64,000 bases of DNA from Glaciozyma antarctica PI12. Its lineage: Eukaryota; Basidiomycota; Microbotryomycetes; Kriegeriales; Camptobasidiaceae. Location of the stretch: the NCBI GenBank assembly GCA_002917775.1, contig KZ627146.1, positions 583,024 through 647,023 on the forward strand, written 5' to 3'. The notes under the pieces were generated by a model. The model was not told the origin of the DNA. It ran no database searches and saw only the letters and a program-made list of their open reading frames with translations. Each line of letters begins with the position of its first letter. The first letter of the stretch is position 1. Shown here piece by piece: positions 1 to 11,163 of the stretch. Position numbers and translations under genes: made by a program.

Positions 1-3000
1 ACCTCGAGGCTGCTGACGAGGAGGCGTAGCTGCGGATCCGCTGACGAGACGGGCGCCGTTGCGAGGACGTGGTCCTTCGTGAACCGCGAGAATATGCGAA
101 TGACGAGGGGGAGGAAGACATCGACGCGCTCCGGGGTCGCCTTCGACCACGCCTGGAGGAGCATCATCGCTCCTGGGACGTTGGTCATGTCCCGTAGCGA
201 GACGTTGATGAGGCCCGTCGCCCAATCGACGAACGCCTTGACGTCGGGGCTGGCGTCGTCGGGTAGGACGGCGGGAATGACCTCGAAGATGCGCTCGACG
301 AGGGGGCGAAGGGCGGAATGGAGACGGAATTCGGAGCTGGCGAATCCTTTCTCGACGATCTTGTGGAGCGTCGCGATGCTGTTGAGGACCCACTCCTTGG
401 GCTTGAACGAGACGACGACGTTGAGGACCTCGGCCGAGTTGCAGAGGAGGATGAGGGTATCGTCGCTGACCTCGTTCGTCGTGAACGACCGGAGGAAGAA
501 CGCCATCTTAACGTCCATCGAGCTCCAGACGCCAGGTCCAAGGAACTCCCTTAGGAGATTGAGCGCGCGCGCGACGTAGTTGTTCCTCGAGAGGCCTTCC
601 GCCGAGTTGGCGATGAACCGGAGGACGCTGTTGATGACCTGGTCTCGAACGGCGGGAGGGACGGCATAGTTCGAGACGTAGCCCGTGCTCGACGGCGCGA
701 CCGATACCGCACGATCCGGTCGAGGACGCTTCGGCGACTTCTCGACCTCTCCTCCATCGGGAGCGACGACGGCCTGCGAGTCGACGTCCATCTTCGCGCT
801 CTCCTGCTTCGCCAGATCGAGGCGCTTGCGCTCCCACTTGAGGATGAGCTCGATAACGTCGAGAGTGAGAACGCGGGTGTCGCCGACCTGTGCAGAGGAG
901 GCAATGGCGAGCTTGGGAAGGGCGGTGACCATATGGGGGACGAAGAGCTCGCGAGTGGGGTAGAAGAGGTCGGGGTGGCGAACAATGAGCTGGTAGACGT
1001 TGATCATGAGGGGGACGTTGCCGACATCCTCGACGAGGATCCGCCGAGTCCACTTGGCCCAGTACGGGGGACCCGTTTCGCCCTCGGGTACCGGAACCGC
1101 GACTCGTAGCGGCAGCGCCGGGGTGAGGATATCGAGCGCCTCGCGAACCAAGCTTCGGGCTTCGGGCTGATGGGCCTTGAGGAGGGCGACGTAGATTTGG
1201 ACGATGATCTTGCTCGGCGACTCGTACTTCTCGAGGAAGGTGGCGATGAGGACGTAGGCCGACTGCGTGACGGTGATGTCGTCGAGCTGCGAGGAGATAA
1301 ATCGTGTTAGCTTCGTGCAGCGGCAGAGCGGGATTCCAAGCTCACCTTGATGTTGACCCAGCCAAACTTGATAACGTCCTTCTTGTTCTCGAGAATGAGG
1401 TGCGAGCACGACTTGACGATGAGGGTCGACATGTGGCAGAGCTCGATCCGGAGAGCCTCGTCGTTGAAGGAGCCGACTTCGGGAACGGCGACGAGGAGGG
1501 GCTTCCAGATCGTGTTGTGGACCTCGTTGAGGAAGTTGACGTCGACGAGTCCGGCTTCTCGTTGGCCGCGAGAGAAGGAGATGAGAAGGATGGGGTTGAC
1601 GAGGACTCGAAGGGCGGCAGTCTTGTGCGCCTTGCTCACGCCGTTGTTGCCGAAGATGGCGCCCGAGACGAAGCGGTCGAGGATCCTCCGCTTGAAGTCG
1701 ACATCGGTGCTGAGAGCGACGTGCTTGGTGAGGAAGCGCGAGAGCGCGGTGTGGTTGGCTGCGTTGTTGTAGGTGTAGACGTCGACGACGTGAAAGAGGA
1801 GGTCGATGTTCTCCGCTTGGCGGAGGTAGTCCATGAAGATGTTCAAGACGACGGCGTCCTCGCGGAGCTGCTGGAACTGAAGCTCGCCCTCCGCCACGAC
1901 TCGATGCCGCCGAGTGTCGGAGATCCAGCGTCCAACGAGCTGGGGCAAGGCGGCCTCGCAGCGAACGATCCAGTCGGGCTCGGCCTCGATCAACTCGGCC
2001 ATGATGGACGCGGCGTTGAGAGCGAGGTTCCCACCGGCTGCAAAGCACGGCTGGAAGAGCTCGGCCGCCGCGTCCGTGATATGCGCTCGAATTGGCCCCG
2101 CGTGCTCGGACGCGAGGACGCCGCGGAAGGTCCTGACGCAACTATCGTCGTCGAGTCGCTCGAAGAAGAACGTCGTTGCCTCGTCGGGGTAGTGGCGAAG
2201 GTACTTGACGAACGGCTCGCTGAAGGGGCTTGTCTTGAGCTTCTTGAGGTGCCGTTCGATCTCGGTCGTGAGCATGAGGACGTCGTTGACGTAGGTTTGG
2301 GCGGCGGGGTGGGGGAGGAGGTGGAAGATGTTGACGATGGCGGCCATGATCTCGATCTCGCTGTCCTCCAAAGGCTGCCTCGTCGCGGCTCGAACGATGT
2401 CGCCGGGGATGGCGAGGTTGCGGAGGTGTTCGACGAGCTTGGTCCCGATCTCGACCCTGAAGTAGTTCGTCAGGAGCTCGAGCAATCGCGCGAGCCCCTT
2501 CAGACTCGACAACGACAACCGCTTGTGGTCGGCGAGGTTCATCAGAACGGGTTTGAGCCCGTTCTGGAGGAGGTCCCTCGGCAGCTTGCCCTGCAGCAGC
2601 ATGACCCGCTCGAGAGCGAGGTACGCCGCCGCGACGACCTCGGGCGCCTTGGCGTACAGCAGCTTGAAGCATACCGCGAGCATCTTCATCCGGATCGGCA
2701 TGTGCGTGTCCTGGTTGAAAGTCGGCGACGCCATCGCGGCGGAGAGGAGCTGAACGCAGACGACGCGGAGCTGCGTAAGCGGCGCCGTCGTCTTGATCGT
2801 CGTCTTAGACCCGATGAGAGCGGCGTCCTCAGCGTCGGCGATCCCGAGAGCCTCGTGGACGAGCCGCATGAGCTGGTCCTCGAATTCGATGAGCGGAGGG
2901 TCGAGGGAGATGCAGTAGGCGACGGCGTCGATGTGGCCGATCTGCATGGTGAAGCCGAGGGCGCGGAGGGGTTTGGTGAAGATGGGAGTGATGAGGCGGT

Positions 3001-6000
3001 CGCGGACGGGCATGAGGAGTTCGGTGAGGGGAGTGCCGGTTTGCTCGGAGAGGATGGTGAGAGCCTTGCGGACCGTCGTCCGTACGCTAGCGACCTGACT
3101 GCAGAGCTCGAGGAGGAGGAGCCCGACGAGGTAGTTGAGTTGGGGCTTGGCGTTGGGGGAGTTGGCGCGCGCGGCGGGAGCGCTGCAGATGCGGACGATG
3201 TGGAGGAGGGTGTCGGAGACGACGTCGGCGTTCGAGGGAGCCTCGCCGGGCATGTCCTTGAGGCTGAAGAGGAGGGCGCGGGTGAACTCGATCTCGTGCT
3301 CGAGGAGCCACTTGATCTCGATGTCGACCTTGGACGTGAGGATCGAGAGACCGTACGCCGCTCCCGTCTTGCGCTGCCACGACTGCTCGTAGCAAAGGGA
3401 CCCGAGACGACTCCCCATCTGGTGGAGGAGAACCGTCGGGGGGTCGAGCCTCGCCTTCGAGTCGGGGTTGCGAGTGGCGAGGAGGTCCTCGACGATCTTC
3501 TGCGTCTGCGCGGCCGCTCGCTGGAGGTCCTGCGTCTCGGCGCTGCAGAGGTTCTCGATGATGCCGTCGATGAGCGCCGAACAGAGGGGAAGGACCTGCT
3601 TGGCGAGGGCGGGGTTCTCGGGGAGCTCCTTGCCGAGTTCGAGGGAGAAGATGTGCTGAGCGAGGTCGATAATGTACTGGTTCGCCTCGACTTGGAACTC
3701 GTCGACTCGGGTCGCGTCGAAGAGTCCTCGAAGAACGTTGCCGAACGTCTCCTCCGGCTCGCCGGCGGGAAGTCCCTGCGAAGCGCAAAGACCCGTCAGC
3801 TTCCTAGCGCCAAGTGGGTGAGAAGAATTAAACGAACCTCCTTGAGGAAGAGGACGATCGCATACTTGAGGAACGAGTACGCCACGCGGCGGTAATGCAC
3901 GTCTCCTCGACGAATGATCTTGAGCGCGACGGTGACGATAGGCGCGATCCTGAGCGTCGCATCCTTGCCGTCGAAGCGCATGTTGAGGAGCGCCTCGTCG
4001 CCGACCGACTTCCACTCGAGCTGAGGCGGTCCAAAGCCCTTGCGATTTCTCCCTCCAATCTTGCCGAGGATCCTCATCGTCGTGTGCGCGTGCTGGTGGT
4101 TGAACGGCAGAGGACGAAGGAGCTTCCAGAGCCCGACCATGACTTCGTCGATGACGGGGGCCATAAGCGGGTTGAGGAACTCCTGCGTGAGGTTGTCGAC
4201 GCAGAGCTCGAGGGTACGAAGTCCCTGGCTGACGAGTTCGGGACCGGCTTGAAGGGCGTGGACGAGGGGCTTCATGAGATAGCTGAGGTAGGGGAGGAGG
4301 ACGGAGAGGCGAACGGGGACGGTGAGGATGAGTTCGGCGAAGAGGTCCCGCTTCGTCTTGTCGGCCGCTTTGAGGAGGGCGTTGAGCTGCTCGAGGAGGA
4401 CCTGGAGGAGGGGGAGAACCTCTTTGTAGAGGATCTCGAAGCGACCTCCGCCGATGCTGCGGAAGAGGGCGCGGAGGAGGGCGTAGTAGGGCTGAGGTTC
4501 GGCGGCCTGGCTTGCTAGCTTGAGCGAGTTCATGATGAGGTGCGAGAGGTGAGGGAGGAGGATGGGTTCGTTCTTCTCGGGGAAAATGGTGACGGCCATG
4601 AACGACATCTTGTAGAGGCGGAGCATGACCGAGGTGTACTCCTTGCTCTCGCGTCCAAGTTCGCCTAGTCGTGCCGAGAGGAATCGAAAGAGGATCGAGA
4701 CGAAGTGTTGGCTGACGACGTCGTTGGAGAGGAGGGTTTGAGGGATGACGAGGAGTTCGTGGTTGCGAATGAGCTCGGTGAGGAAGAACTCCATCCGGCA
4801 CTCGACGACCTCCTGGAAGATGATGAGGTCGGTCTGGACGAGGGTGGACGCAAAGACCTCCATGACCTCCTTCTGCTCCCGTCCGCCGTCGCGCGCCATG
4901 TCGAAGAGGACGAGGCACTTGACGGAAGCCTCGAAGAAGCGGCACATGAGCGCCGCGTCTGGCCAGCTTCCCGAGAGCCTCGCTATGCTCGCCGACATCG
5001 TCTTGAAGCCGAAGAGGAGGTTGCGGAAGATGAACTTGGCCTCTGCGTAAGACAGCCTGGTCAGCCGGGCTCGCCACACGCCTACAACGCAGGAAACGCA
5101 CCCTTGATCTGATCCTGCCCAACGTCAATCATCCCGACCGTCTTGCCAATCGGCTTCGCGCGTTCGATATCGACGTCGTCGAGCTCGATGGGCGGCAAGT
5201 CGTCCTCGTCCTCCTTCCCCTCGTCGACCTTCTTCGCCTCTCCCTCTCCCTTCATAACACGCCCCTCCTCATCGACGTCCATCTTGTCTCCCTCTTCTCC
5301 CAGACCCTCCTTCGCCTGCCCCTCGATCGTCATCACAGCGTCCTCCGCCACCTCGGCGACCTTGGCCGCCTTCCTCGCATTCGCCTTCTCCGCCCTCTCC
5401 GCAATCGTCGCCAGAACGACCGAGAGCGGTTCGCGCGGCTTCGACCACTTGACCCAGTCGTCTCGAACCTCGGCCATCGCCTCCATCTTGCAAATGAACG
5501 TCTCGCTGAGGCGCTGGAGGACCTTGGTCGCTTCCCCGGGCTCCTTGATCTGAATCGGGTCGACGAGGTTGAGGAGGAGCTTGGAACACATGGTCTGAAT
5601 GACGGCGGCGAGGGTAGGGTCGTGCGTGTTGGCCGAGTACATGGTGACGATGCGGGAGAGGAGAGGAAGGGGGAGTTCGTTCCGGACGTGATGAATGAGG
5701 TCGGCGAGCATCGAGTAGGCGATTGGTCTGTGGGAGGGTGATGTAAGCGAGGATTGCGACGGGAGAGAGAACCGACGTACCGGAGGTTCTCGTGGCCAGT
5801 CACGCCTGCACCAACGAGAACGTCGTGGTCGAGGAGAGTGGAGATGTGAGGTACGAAGGTCGTCTTGAGCTCGCTCTGGAGAATGTGGCGGGTCGCGACG
5901 AGGAGGTCCTAATTCGTAGGATCGGGTCAGCACTGCACTGGCTCGCCACAAAGCGTGGACGCACCCTGCGAATCCCAACAGCTTCGTTCGGACAGTCTTT

Positions 6001-7376
6001 GAGGAGTCGAACGACTGTCTCGGCGAGGATGTGCTTGTAGACTGAGAGTGACTGGGGTACTCGAAGCATGTAGGCGAGGAAGGACATCGTCTGCGAGCAG
6101 TGGCGCATTAGCTCCTTCCCATCTCCGCATGGCTTCCCAATTCTGCGTACCTTGATCTGCGTCGCGATCAAATCCGTGAACGCAGCCTTCTTCGCCTTGG
6201 GAAAGTCAGGGCTGATCCCAACCCAGCTCTTTCCTTGCTCCATCGACTGATGCTTCCGAAGTTGAGGCGCCGCTTGCAGAGCGAGGAACTGCACCATCCC
6301 ATCAGCTCCAATCCTTCCCGTCCAAGCTACCCGAACGCACCTCGAACACGAGCGGCACGAACCAGTTGACGGCCTTCTCCGTCAAGTAGGTGTACGTTTG
6401 GAAGATGAAGACGATGGCCGTCGGACACTCCTGTAGCACCTTGAAGCTCTTCATCGCAGGCGCCAACTGCACAGGTCCTCCCAACGGTCCTCCCTCGGAC
6501 TCTGGAATGGACGGCAACGCCGCAGGACTCGCGTCCGTCCCCTCCGCTCCCGGCGTCGGCGCTGCTGCAGGAGTTGGGGGCGCGGGCGTGTTCTCCGAGA
6601 AGACGTCCTCGACGACCGCTCCCATGCCCTTGAAAAGGTCGGAAACGATCTCGAGGAGCTCGTCGGCGGACATCTCGACGGGGGAGAGGGGGCCAGGAGG
6701 GCGAACGTTGGCGAGAGGGTCGGAGAAGTCGAGTTTGGGACGAGGGGGAGCGCCGGGGAGGAGAGCGTACGTCCTGTGCAGGTCGGTGATGATCTTGAGG
6801 ATGAGGACGGCGTTGTCCTCGTTTTCGATGCGGAGGAGTTGGAGGAGGAGCTTCATGAGGGAGCCGCTGTGGGCGCGGAGAGCGTCGAGATGGGGTACGC
6901 GGTGGAGGATCTGGAAGAAGAGGCTTCGGAGGCGCTGCGTTCGGGGACGGCTTAGCTAGCTGTTGCTCAGACGACCTGCACGCGCGCGCCGAACTCACGT
7001 TTTCGCCAGAGGTGTTGACGAGCGAGGGTTTCCCCTTCTCGAGGAGGTTCATGATGCAGGGAAGGAGGATCTCAAAGAACTTGGCGGGGTCGACATCCCT
7101 AAAGGCGTTGGCGTCGACGGTGTCGCGGAGCTCTGTTGCGATGGCGAGGCGGAGCTTGATCTCTGTTGGCGAGAGGCTCAGGTCAGCTCTCCCTCCTTCC
7201 TGAATCGGTTCCTTCGCGTGCGCACCTAGCTTGGGGTCTGAAAGGCGCGCCGCCAGGGTCTCAAAGTCCTGTCCACCGACAAAGCTCCCTCCAGAGAAAG
7301 GCGTAGAGTTGGCTGCTCCTGCCGAAGTGCGTCGTCCTGAGCCGCTCGAGGACGGCGTACCGTCTGCCTGCTGCAT
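1..7376 (-). CDS. TRA1: Tra1/TRRAP-type PIKK scaffold protein, partial (3' end off the window)
   Basis: Tra1 is the giant pseudokinase of SAGA and NuA4 that binds activators and recruits histone acetylation to promoters in the nucleus. The spliced protein starts with MQQADGTPSS at 7376 and runs open to base 1. Tra1-like blocks appear in order: the KLRLAIATELRDT start of the HEAT solenoid, SFKVLQECPTAIVFIFQTY, TMSFLAYMLRVP, LRPIAYSMLADLIHHVRNEL, SKLLLNLVDPI, YYALLRALFRSIGGGRFE and TTMRILGKIGGRNRKGF. Introns I can place lie near 7165-7228, 6937-6997, 6298-6343, 6092-6150, 5909-5965, 5732-5780, 5047-5104, 3773-3839 and 1290-1344. An acidic Lys/Glu loop sits at about 5160-5330. The FAT and PI3K-like domains would lie beyond the left edge. 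A possible 5'-UTR intron is at about 7404-7489. Identity is very secure; single splice sites are less so. Confidence 0.95.
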
Positions 7377-8001
7377 GTCGAGGAGATAGGGCTTGGGGAT
7401 TGAGAGCCCCTAGGGCGGCGGGAGAGGTTGCAAGGCAGTGTGGTGTGGAGAGTGAGTGGGAGGGGGAAAGGAAAGGTGGAGGACTCACGATTTATTATTT
7501 TTAGCTGCATTTTCGATCATCCTCTTCATCTTGCTGGTCTCTTCTAGCCCGCCAGACTCTTTCTCAAGCTATTTTGACAAGACGTAATGAAGCAGAGTGG
7601 CTATAAATCTGGTCAACTCTCGTTTCAAGAGGAACGGTCCAATAGAACTCGAGGGAGAACGACAAGAGAACGCAGGTTCTCTCCCAGTTTTGGCGCTGCT
7701 CTCGCCTTGCGCAAGGAACGTCCAGACGTCGCGCGGTCAGCTCTCCCTTTATCTCCAGATAAGGGAAAGGCTCCTGTACTCGCAAAGCAGTCTTTGCAAC
7801 CCTTCTGAGAGAGCGACGTTGGACGCCGGTGACCTCTTAGCGAGGCATGCTAGAGTCGTCGCTGATCGCACGCGCTCGTTCTCACTGCGAGGCTCTTCAG
7901 CTGAGCCAACAGGGACCATTCATGTAACAAAGCTTCACAATGCACTATCGCAAGCCTCCCTCCCACATCGTACACAGCACCTTGTCCAGCCCAACCCCCT
8001 C
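7377..8001. other. intergenic: TRA1 promoter/5' UTR and RING gene 3' flank
   Basis: No convincing gene here. The TRA1 side holds a GTGAGT donor (about 7489, minus strand) and a CCCTAG acceptor (about 7404) upstream of the TRA1 ATG, consistent with a 5'-UTR intron. Short open frames on both strands lack coding character. Confidence 0.5.
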
Positions 8002-9157
8002 TCAGCCCATCTCCTCCTTCCGCACCACCCCCATCCTCATCGTAAGCCCCCTCAAACTCTTCCCCCATCCCCCCTTCAGCACCGTCCTACACACCGGACA
8101 ATGCTTATCCAACTCTGTCTCCTCCTCCTCTCCTCCTCTCCCCGCGCTCCTTCCTGCTCCACCTCCCCCTCCACGTCCCCCTCCGTGTCCCCCTCCTCCT
8201 CTTCCTCCTCCTCCTCCTCCTCCCCCTCTATAACTCCCGGGCCCAAACATGGCCACACCCCCTCTCCTCGCCCTATACCCAGCCGGCGGAGGCGTCAACG
8301 CCGGTCCCGCAACGAGGGCAGCATGCAAGCATGGCGCACAAAAGATGTGCCCNNNNNNNNNNNNNNNNNNNNNNNNNNNNNNNNNNNNNNNNNNNNNNNN
8401 NNNNNNNTCCTCCTCCTCCTCCCCCTCTATAACTCCCGGGCCCAAACATGGCCACACCCCCTCTCCTCGCCCTATACCCAGCCGGCGGAGGCGTCAACGC
8501 CGGTCCCGCAACGAGGGCAGCATGCAAGCATGGCGCACAAAAGATGTGCCCGCAGGCACTGAGGGCGAGAGGGGTGGGAGGTCCGAGACAGATGGGGCAG
8601 GTGAGGGTGTTGAACGGGGGTGCGGGGGGTGAGGTGGCGCGGGGAGGGGGAGGGAGGTGAGAGGGGGAGGAGTCGGAGGTTAGGTCGAGGGTCTCGGATG
8701 GGGGTGCGGGATTGGCGGGAGAGGGGAGGGGAGGTTGGTGCGGGTCGAGGGCGGGTCGGGAGGAGGAGCTGAGAGTGAAGGGCCCGCTGGCTGGTGCTGC
8801 TGCTCGTCCAAGGACCAAGGGAACGTCCTCCTCCTCGTCCTCCGTAACTGGTTCTTCCTCCGTGACTGGCTCCTCCTCGGTAACCGGCTCCTCCTCCGTA
8901 GGCGGCTCCTCGTCCTCGTCGTCGCCAGGCTGAGCTCCAAAGAGGCTCTCGCCCGCCCTCCTCCCCGTAGCTAGGCTCGTACTCGCGCCTCCTCCACTCC
9001 CACTGGCCTGAGCGTTCCTGCTGGATCCAGCGAAGGCTACGAGGCTGGCTGGATCAAAGTCGTCGAGGTCGTCGATGAAGTCCAGCTCTGGAGTCGGAGA
9101 GGCAGGGCGAGGGCGTTTGACTGGTGGAGGTGAGTTTGATGGGCGTCGCTCTGCCAT
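8002..9157 (-). CDS. RING-finger protein (Slx8/RNF4-like E3 ligase candidate), interrupted by an assembly gap
   Basis: The N-terminal half (about 160 residues) is acidic, with repeats of the type EEEPVTEEEPVTE, and ends in an LDLTSDSS patch. The RING follows: CPICLGPPTPLALSACGHIF then CAPC supplies six zinc ligands. After a glycine-rich insert, HCPVCRTVL supplies the last pair, and the protein ends GVVRKEEMG. C3HC4 spacing, the CGHIFC signature and a C-terminal position resemble Slx8/RNF4-type SUMO-targeted ubiquitin ligases; that function is inference. The frame is broken only by 55 Ns at 8353-8407, which are flanked by two identical copies of about 144 bp. Counting the repeat once, with the gap removed (199 bases between the copies), brings both RING halves into one frame. 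ATG at 9157 is the only good start. Confidence 0.75.
8208..8551. repeat. direct repeat of about 144 bp on both sides of a 55-N gap (assembly artefact)
   Basis: Bases about 8208-8352 and 8408-8551 are the same sequence, from a TCC repeat through CTCCCGGGCCCAAACATGG to AAAGATGTGCCC. The Ns at 8353-8407 lie between them. This is what is seen when two overlapping contigs are scaffolded without merging. The TCC/GGA simple repeat at the contig ends probably stopped the assembler. Confidence 0.85.
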
Positions 9158-9331
9158 CGCTCCTCTGTGCGTTTCTGGAGTTACGGTAAGCTGGTGCGTT
9201 GTGCCGGAAAGAGAGAGAGAGCCTCGTCATCAGCTTCGGCCTAAACGCGCCGCGGAAGAGATCGACTTGATGAACTCCGAAGGCAAACTTGCTCCTCTCG
9301 TCTTGGCTCCATTCGTCCCTCCGCTCGAGTT
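9158..9331. promoter_or_regulatory. shared divergent promoter, RING gene / Sec14-like gene
   Basis: Only 174 bp separate the two divergent ATGs (9157 minus, 9332 plus), so both promoters and 5' UTRs must lie here. A GAGAGAGAGAG purine tract is present; no clear TATA box. Confidence 0.5.
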
Positions 9332-10871
9332 ATGGCACCTCCAGCGCCTCAGTTTGCTCCTCTCGTCCAGGCCGCGACGACGGAAAGGCTCACAGGGCAC
9401 GTAGGGCACCTCCTTCCCCACCAGGAGGCCGCCTTTACCAAGTTCAAATCTCGTAAGCCCGTTCTCCCCTCCTCTCTCGCTCGGTCCTGACGAAGTGCTG
9501 CAGGACTAGCGAGTGATGGATACTACACACACGAAACGGAGGACGCCGAGGCTTCGCACGACGCCGCAACACTGCTGTACGTTCTATCCCCGAGGTGCAA
9601 TCGTGGGGACGCGCTGATGTGCTGGCTGCTGTGCAGGCGATTCCTACGCGCGCGCAAGTTTGAAGTCGATGGCGCCTACACCCAGTTTACGTCGGCGGAG
9701 GACTGGAGGAAGGAGGAGGAGGTGGAGGCGATCTACGACGAGTTCAATGTGGACGAGTTTGTGGAGAGTCAGCGGTTGTATCCTCAGTGGTGAGCTCCTT
9801 CCGAGGCGCGCTGGAGGTTCCTGGAGCTGATGGTTTTATCAGGACTGGACGGAGAGACAAGACTGGGCTGCCAGTCTACGTCTTTTCAGTCGGAGCGCTC
9901 ACCAAGGACGCGGTCAACAAGTACACCAGTGGGCAGACGGAGGAGCGCCTCTCGACCCGCATGATTGCGCTGTACGAGCATATGGTGCAGTTTGCGCTTC
10001 CCTTCTGCAGCGACGTTCCGCATCCGCACCAGGAGACGCCCGTCTCCGCGACTACCACAAGTGCGTTCTCTCCTTCCTCCTCTCCGCAGACCGCGATGCT
10101 GACTGCACTTGCCTCCCTAGTTGTCGATATCTCCGGCGTCTCGCTTTCGCGTTTCTGGGCTTTGCGAGCGCACATGCAGCGAGCTTCGACGTTGGCTTCG
10201 CTCCGTTACGCAGGTACGTTTGCGAGGGCCACGAGCTACTGCGAACGCTGATCGCTTCTCTACGTTTCCAGAAACCCTCGGAACAATCTACATTGTCGGA
10301 GCGCCCAACTTCTTCTCCGTCGTATGGGGCTGGATCGCCAAGTGGTGCGCTCCGTTCCTCGCACGCTCAGCTAATCTTCGCAGCTAACCTCCTTCTTCCC
10401 AGGTTCGACCCCGGGACCGTCGAAAAGATCTTTATCCTCGCGCACGACCAAGTTCTCCCCACTCTCTCCCGCTTCATCGCCCCTGAGGACATCCCCATCG
10501 CGTACGGAGGTTCTCTTGAATGGGCTTACGGCGACATGCGACCTCTCCTCGACGAACCCTCTAAAACGACGATGGGCCTCTCGGAAGTTCCTCGGGGGAG
10601 CGTGCGGTGGATTCGTGGGGAACCGGTGCTCAAGGGAACGGGGAGGAGCGTGGAGGAGATTGAGAGGTGTACGCCGAAGAAGGAGGAGGAGGAGAACGTT
10701 GTCGTGGTCGTGCCGGACGAGGAGAAGGTCGTCGTCGTGGAGGAGGAGGTCGTACTCCCTACTGTGGGAACTGCGACGGAGGAGAAGCACGACATTTGGG
10801 AAACTGCGAGGGAGGAGCCAGCGGCGCCGGTCAAGGAGTTGGCGGCGCAGTTGGAGGGGACGACGCTGTAG
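9332..10871 (+). CDS. Sec14-like CRAL-TRIO phosphatidylinositol-transfer protein
   Basis: Sec14 proteins exchange phosphatidylinositol and phosphatidylcholine at Golgi and other membranes. The protein starts MAPPAPQFAP at 9332. The CRAL-TRIO N domain has RFLRARKFEVDGA at roughly residue 60. The lipid-binding lobe includes RDKTGLPVYVFSVG, a VDISGVSLSRFW strand, ETLGTIYIVGAPNFFSVVWG and IPIAYGGSLEWAYGD, all typical of the family. The tail is Glu/Val-rich, with charged repeats around 10680-10770, and ends LEGTTL. Introns are seen at about 9451-9503, 9577-9637, 9789-9840, 10061-10120, 10213-10270 and 10345-10402. It shares its promoter region with the RING gene. The exact Sec14 subfamily cannot be assigned. 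Confidence 0.9.
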
Positions 10872-11163
10872 GATCCTTATAGGACTTTAATGTGTAGGAA
10901 CTCGTAGACTAATTCAAGCTTGGGTGTATCGCGACGAGGAGGAAGCTCCAATCTATTTAAATCTGGATTAACTAGGTAGCAAATTAAATGCTCAATTTCC
11001 TCCCTCGCTCGCTTGGGCTGGAGGAGGTGCTAGCTCCCCCCCCCTCCCGTCGCCCTCAAGTTCACCGCCCGACCTTCTCTACCACCACCTCTCCCTCGGC
11101 GTTCCCCCAGTCCGTCGCCCCCGCACCTCCCCCTCTCACCGCACCCCATCCTCTCCACCAAGA

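Noticed and set aside
1304-3895. 863-codon plus-strand open frame opposite TRA1
   Set aside because: It is a mirror of the GC-rich TRA1 coding strand: extremely Glu/Val/Leu/Arg-rich with no domain. The minus strand has clear Tra1 motifs.
8160-8260. TCC/CTC repeats as a CRISPR-like or satellite array
   Set aside because: Simple microsatellite without spacers; it codes the Gly-rich insert of the RING protein on the other strand.
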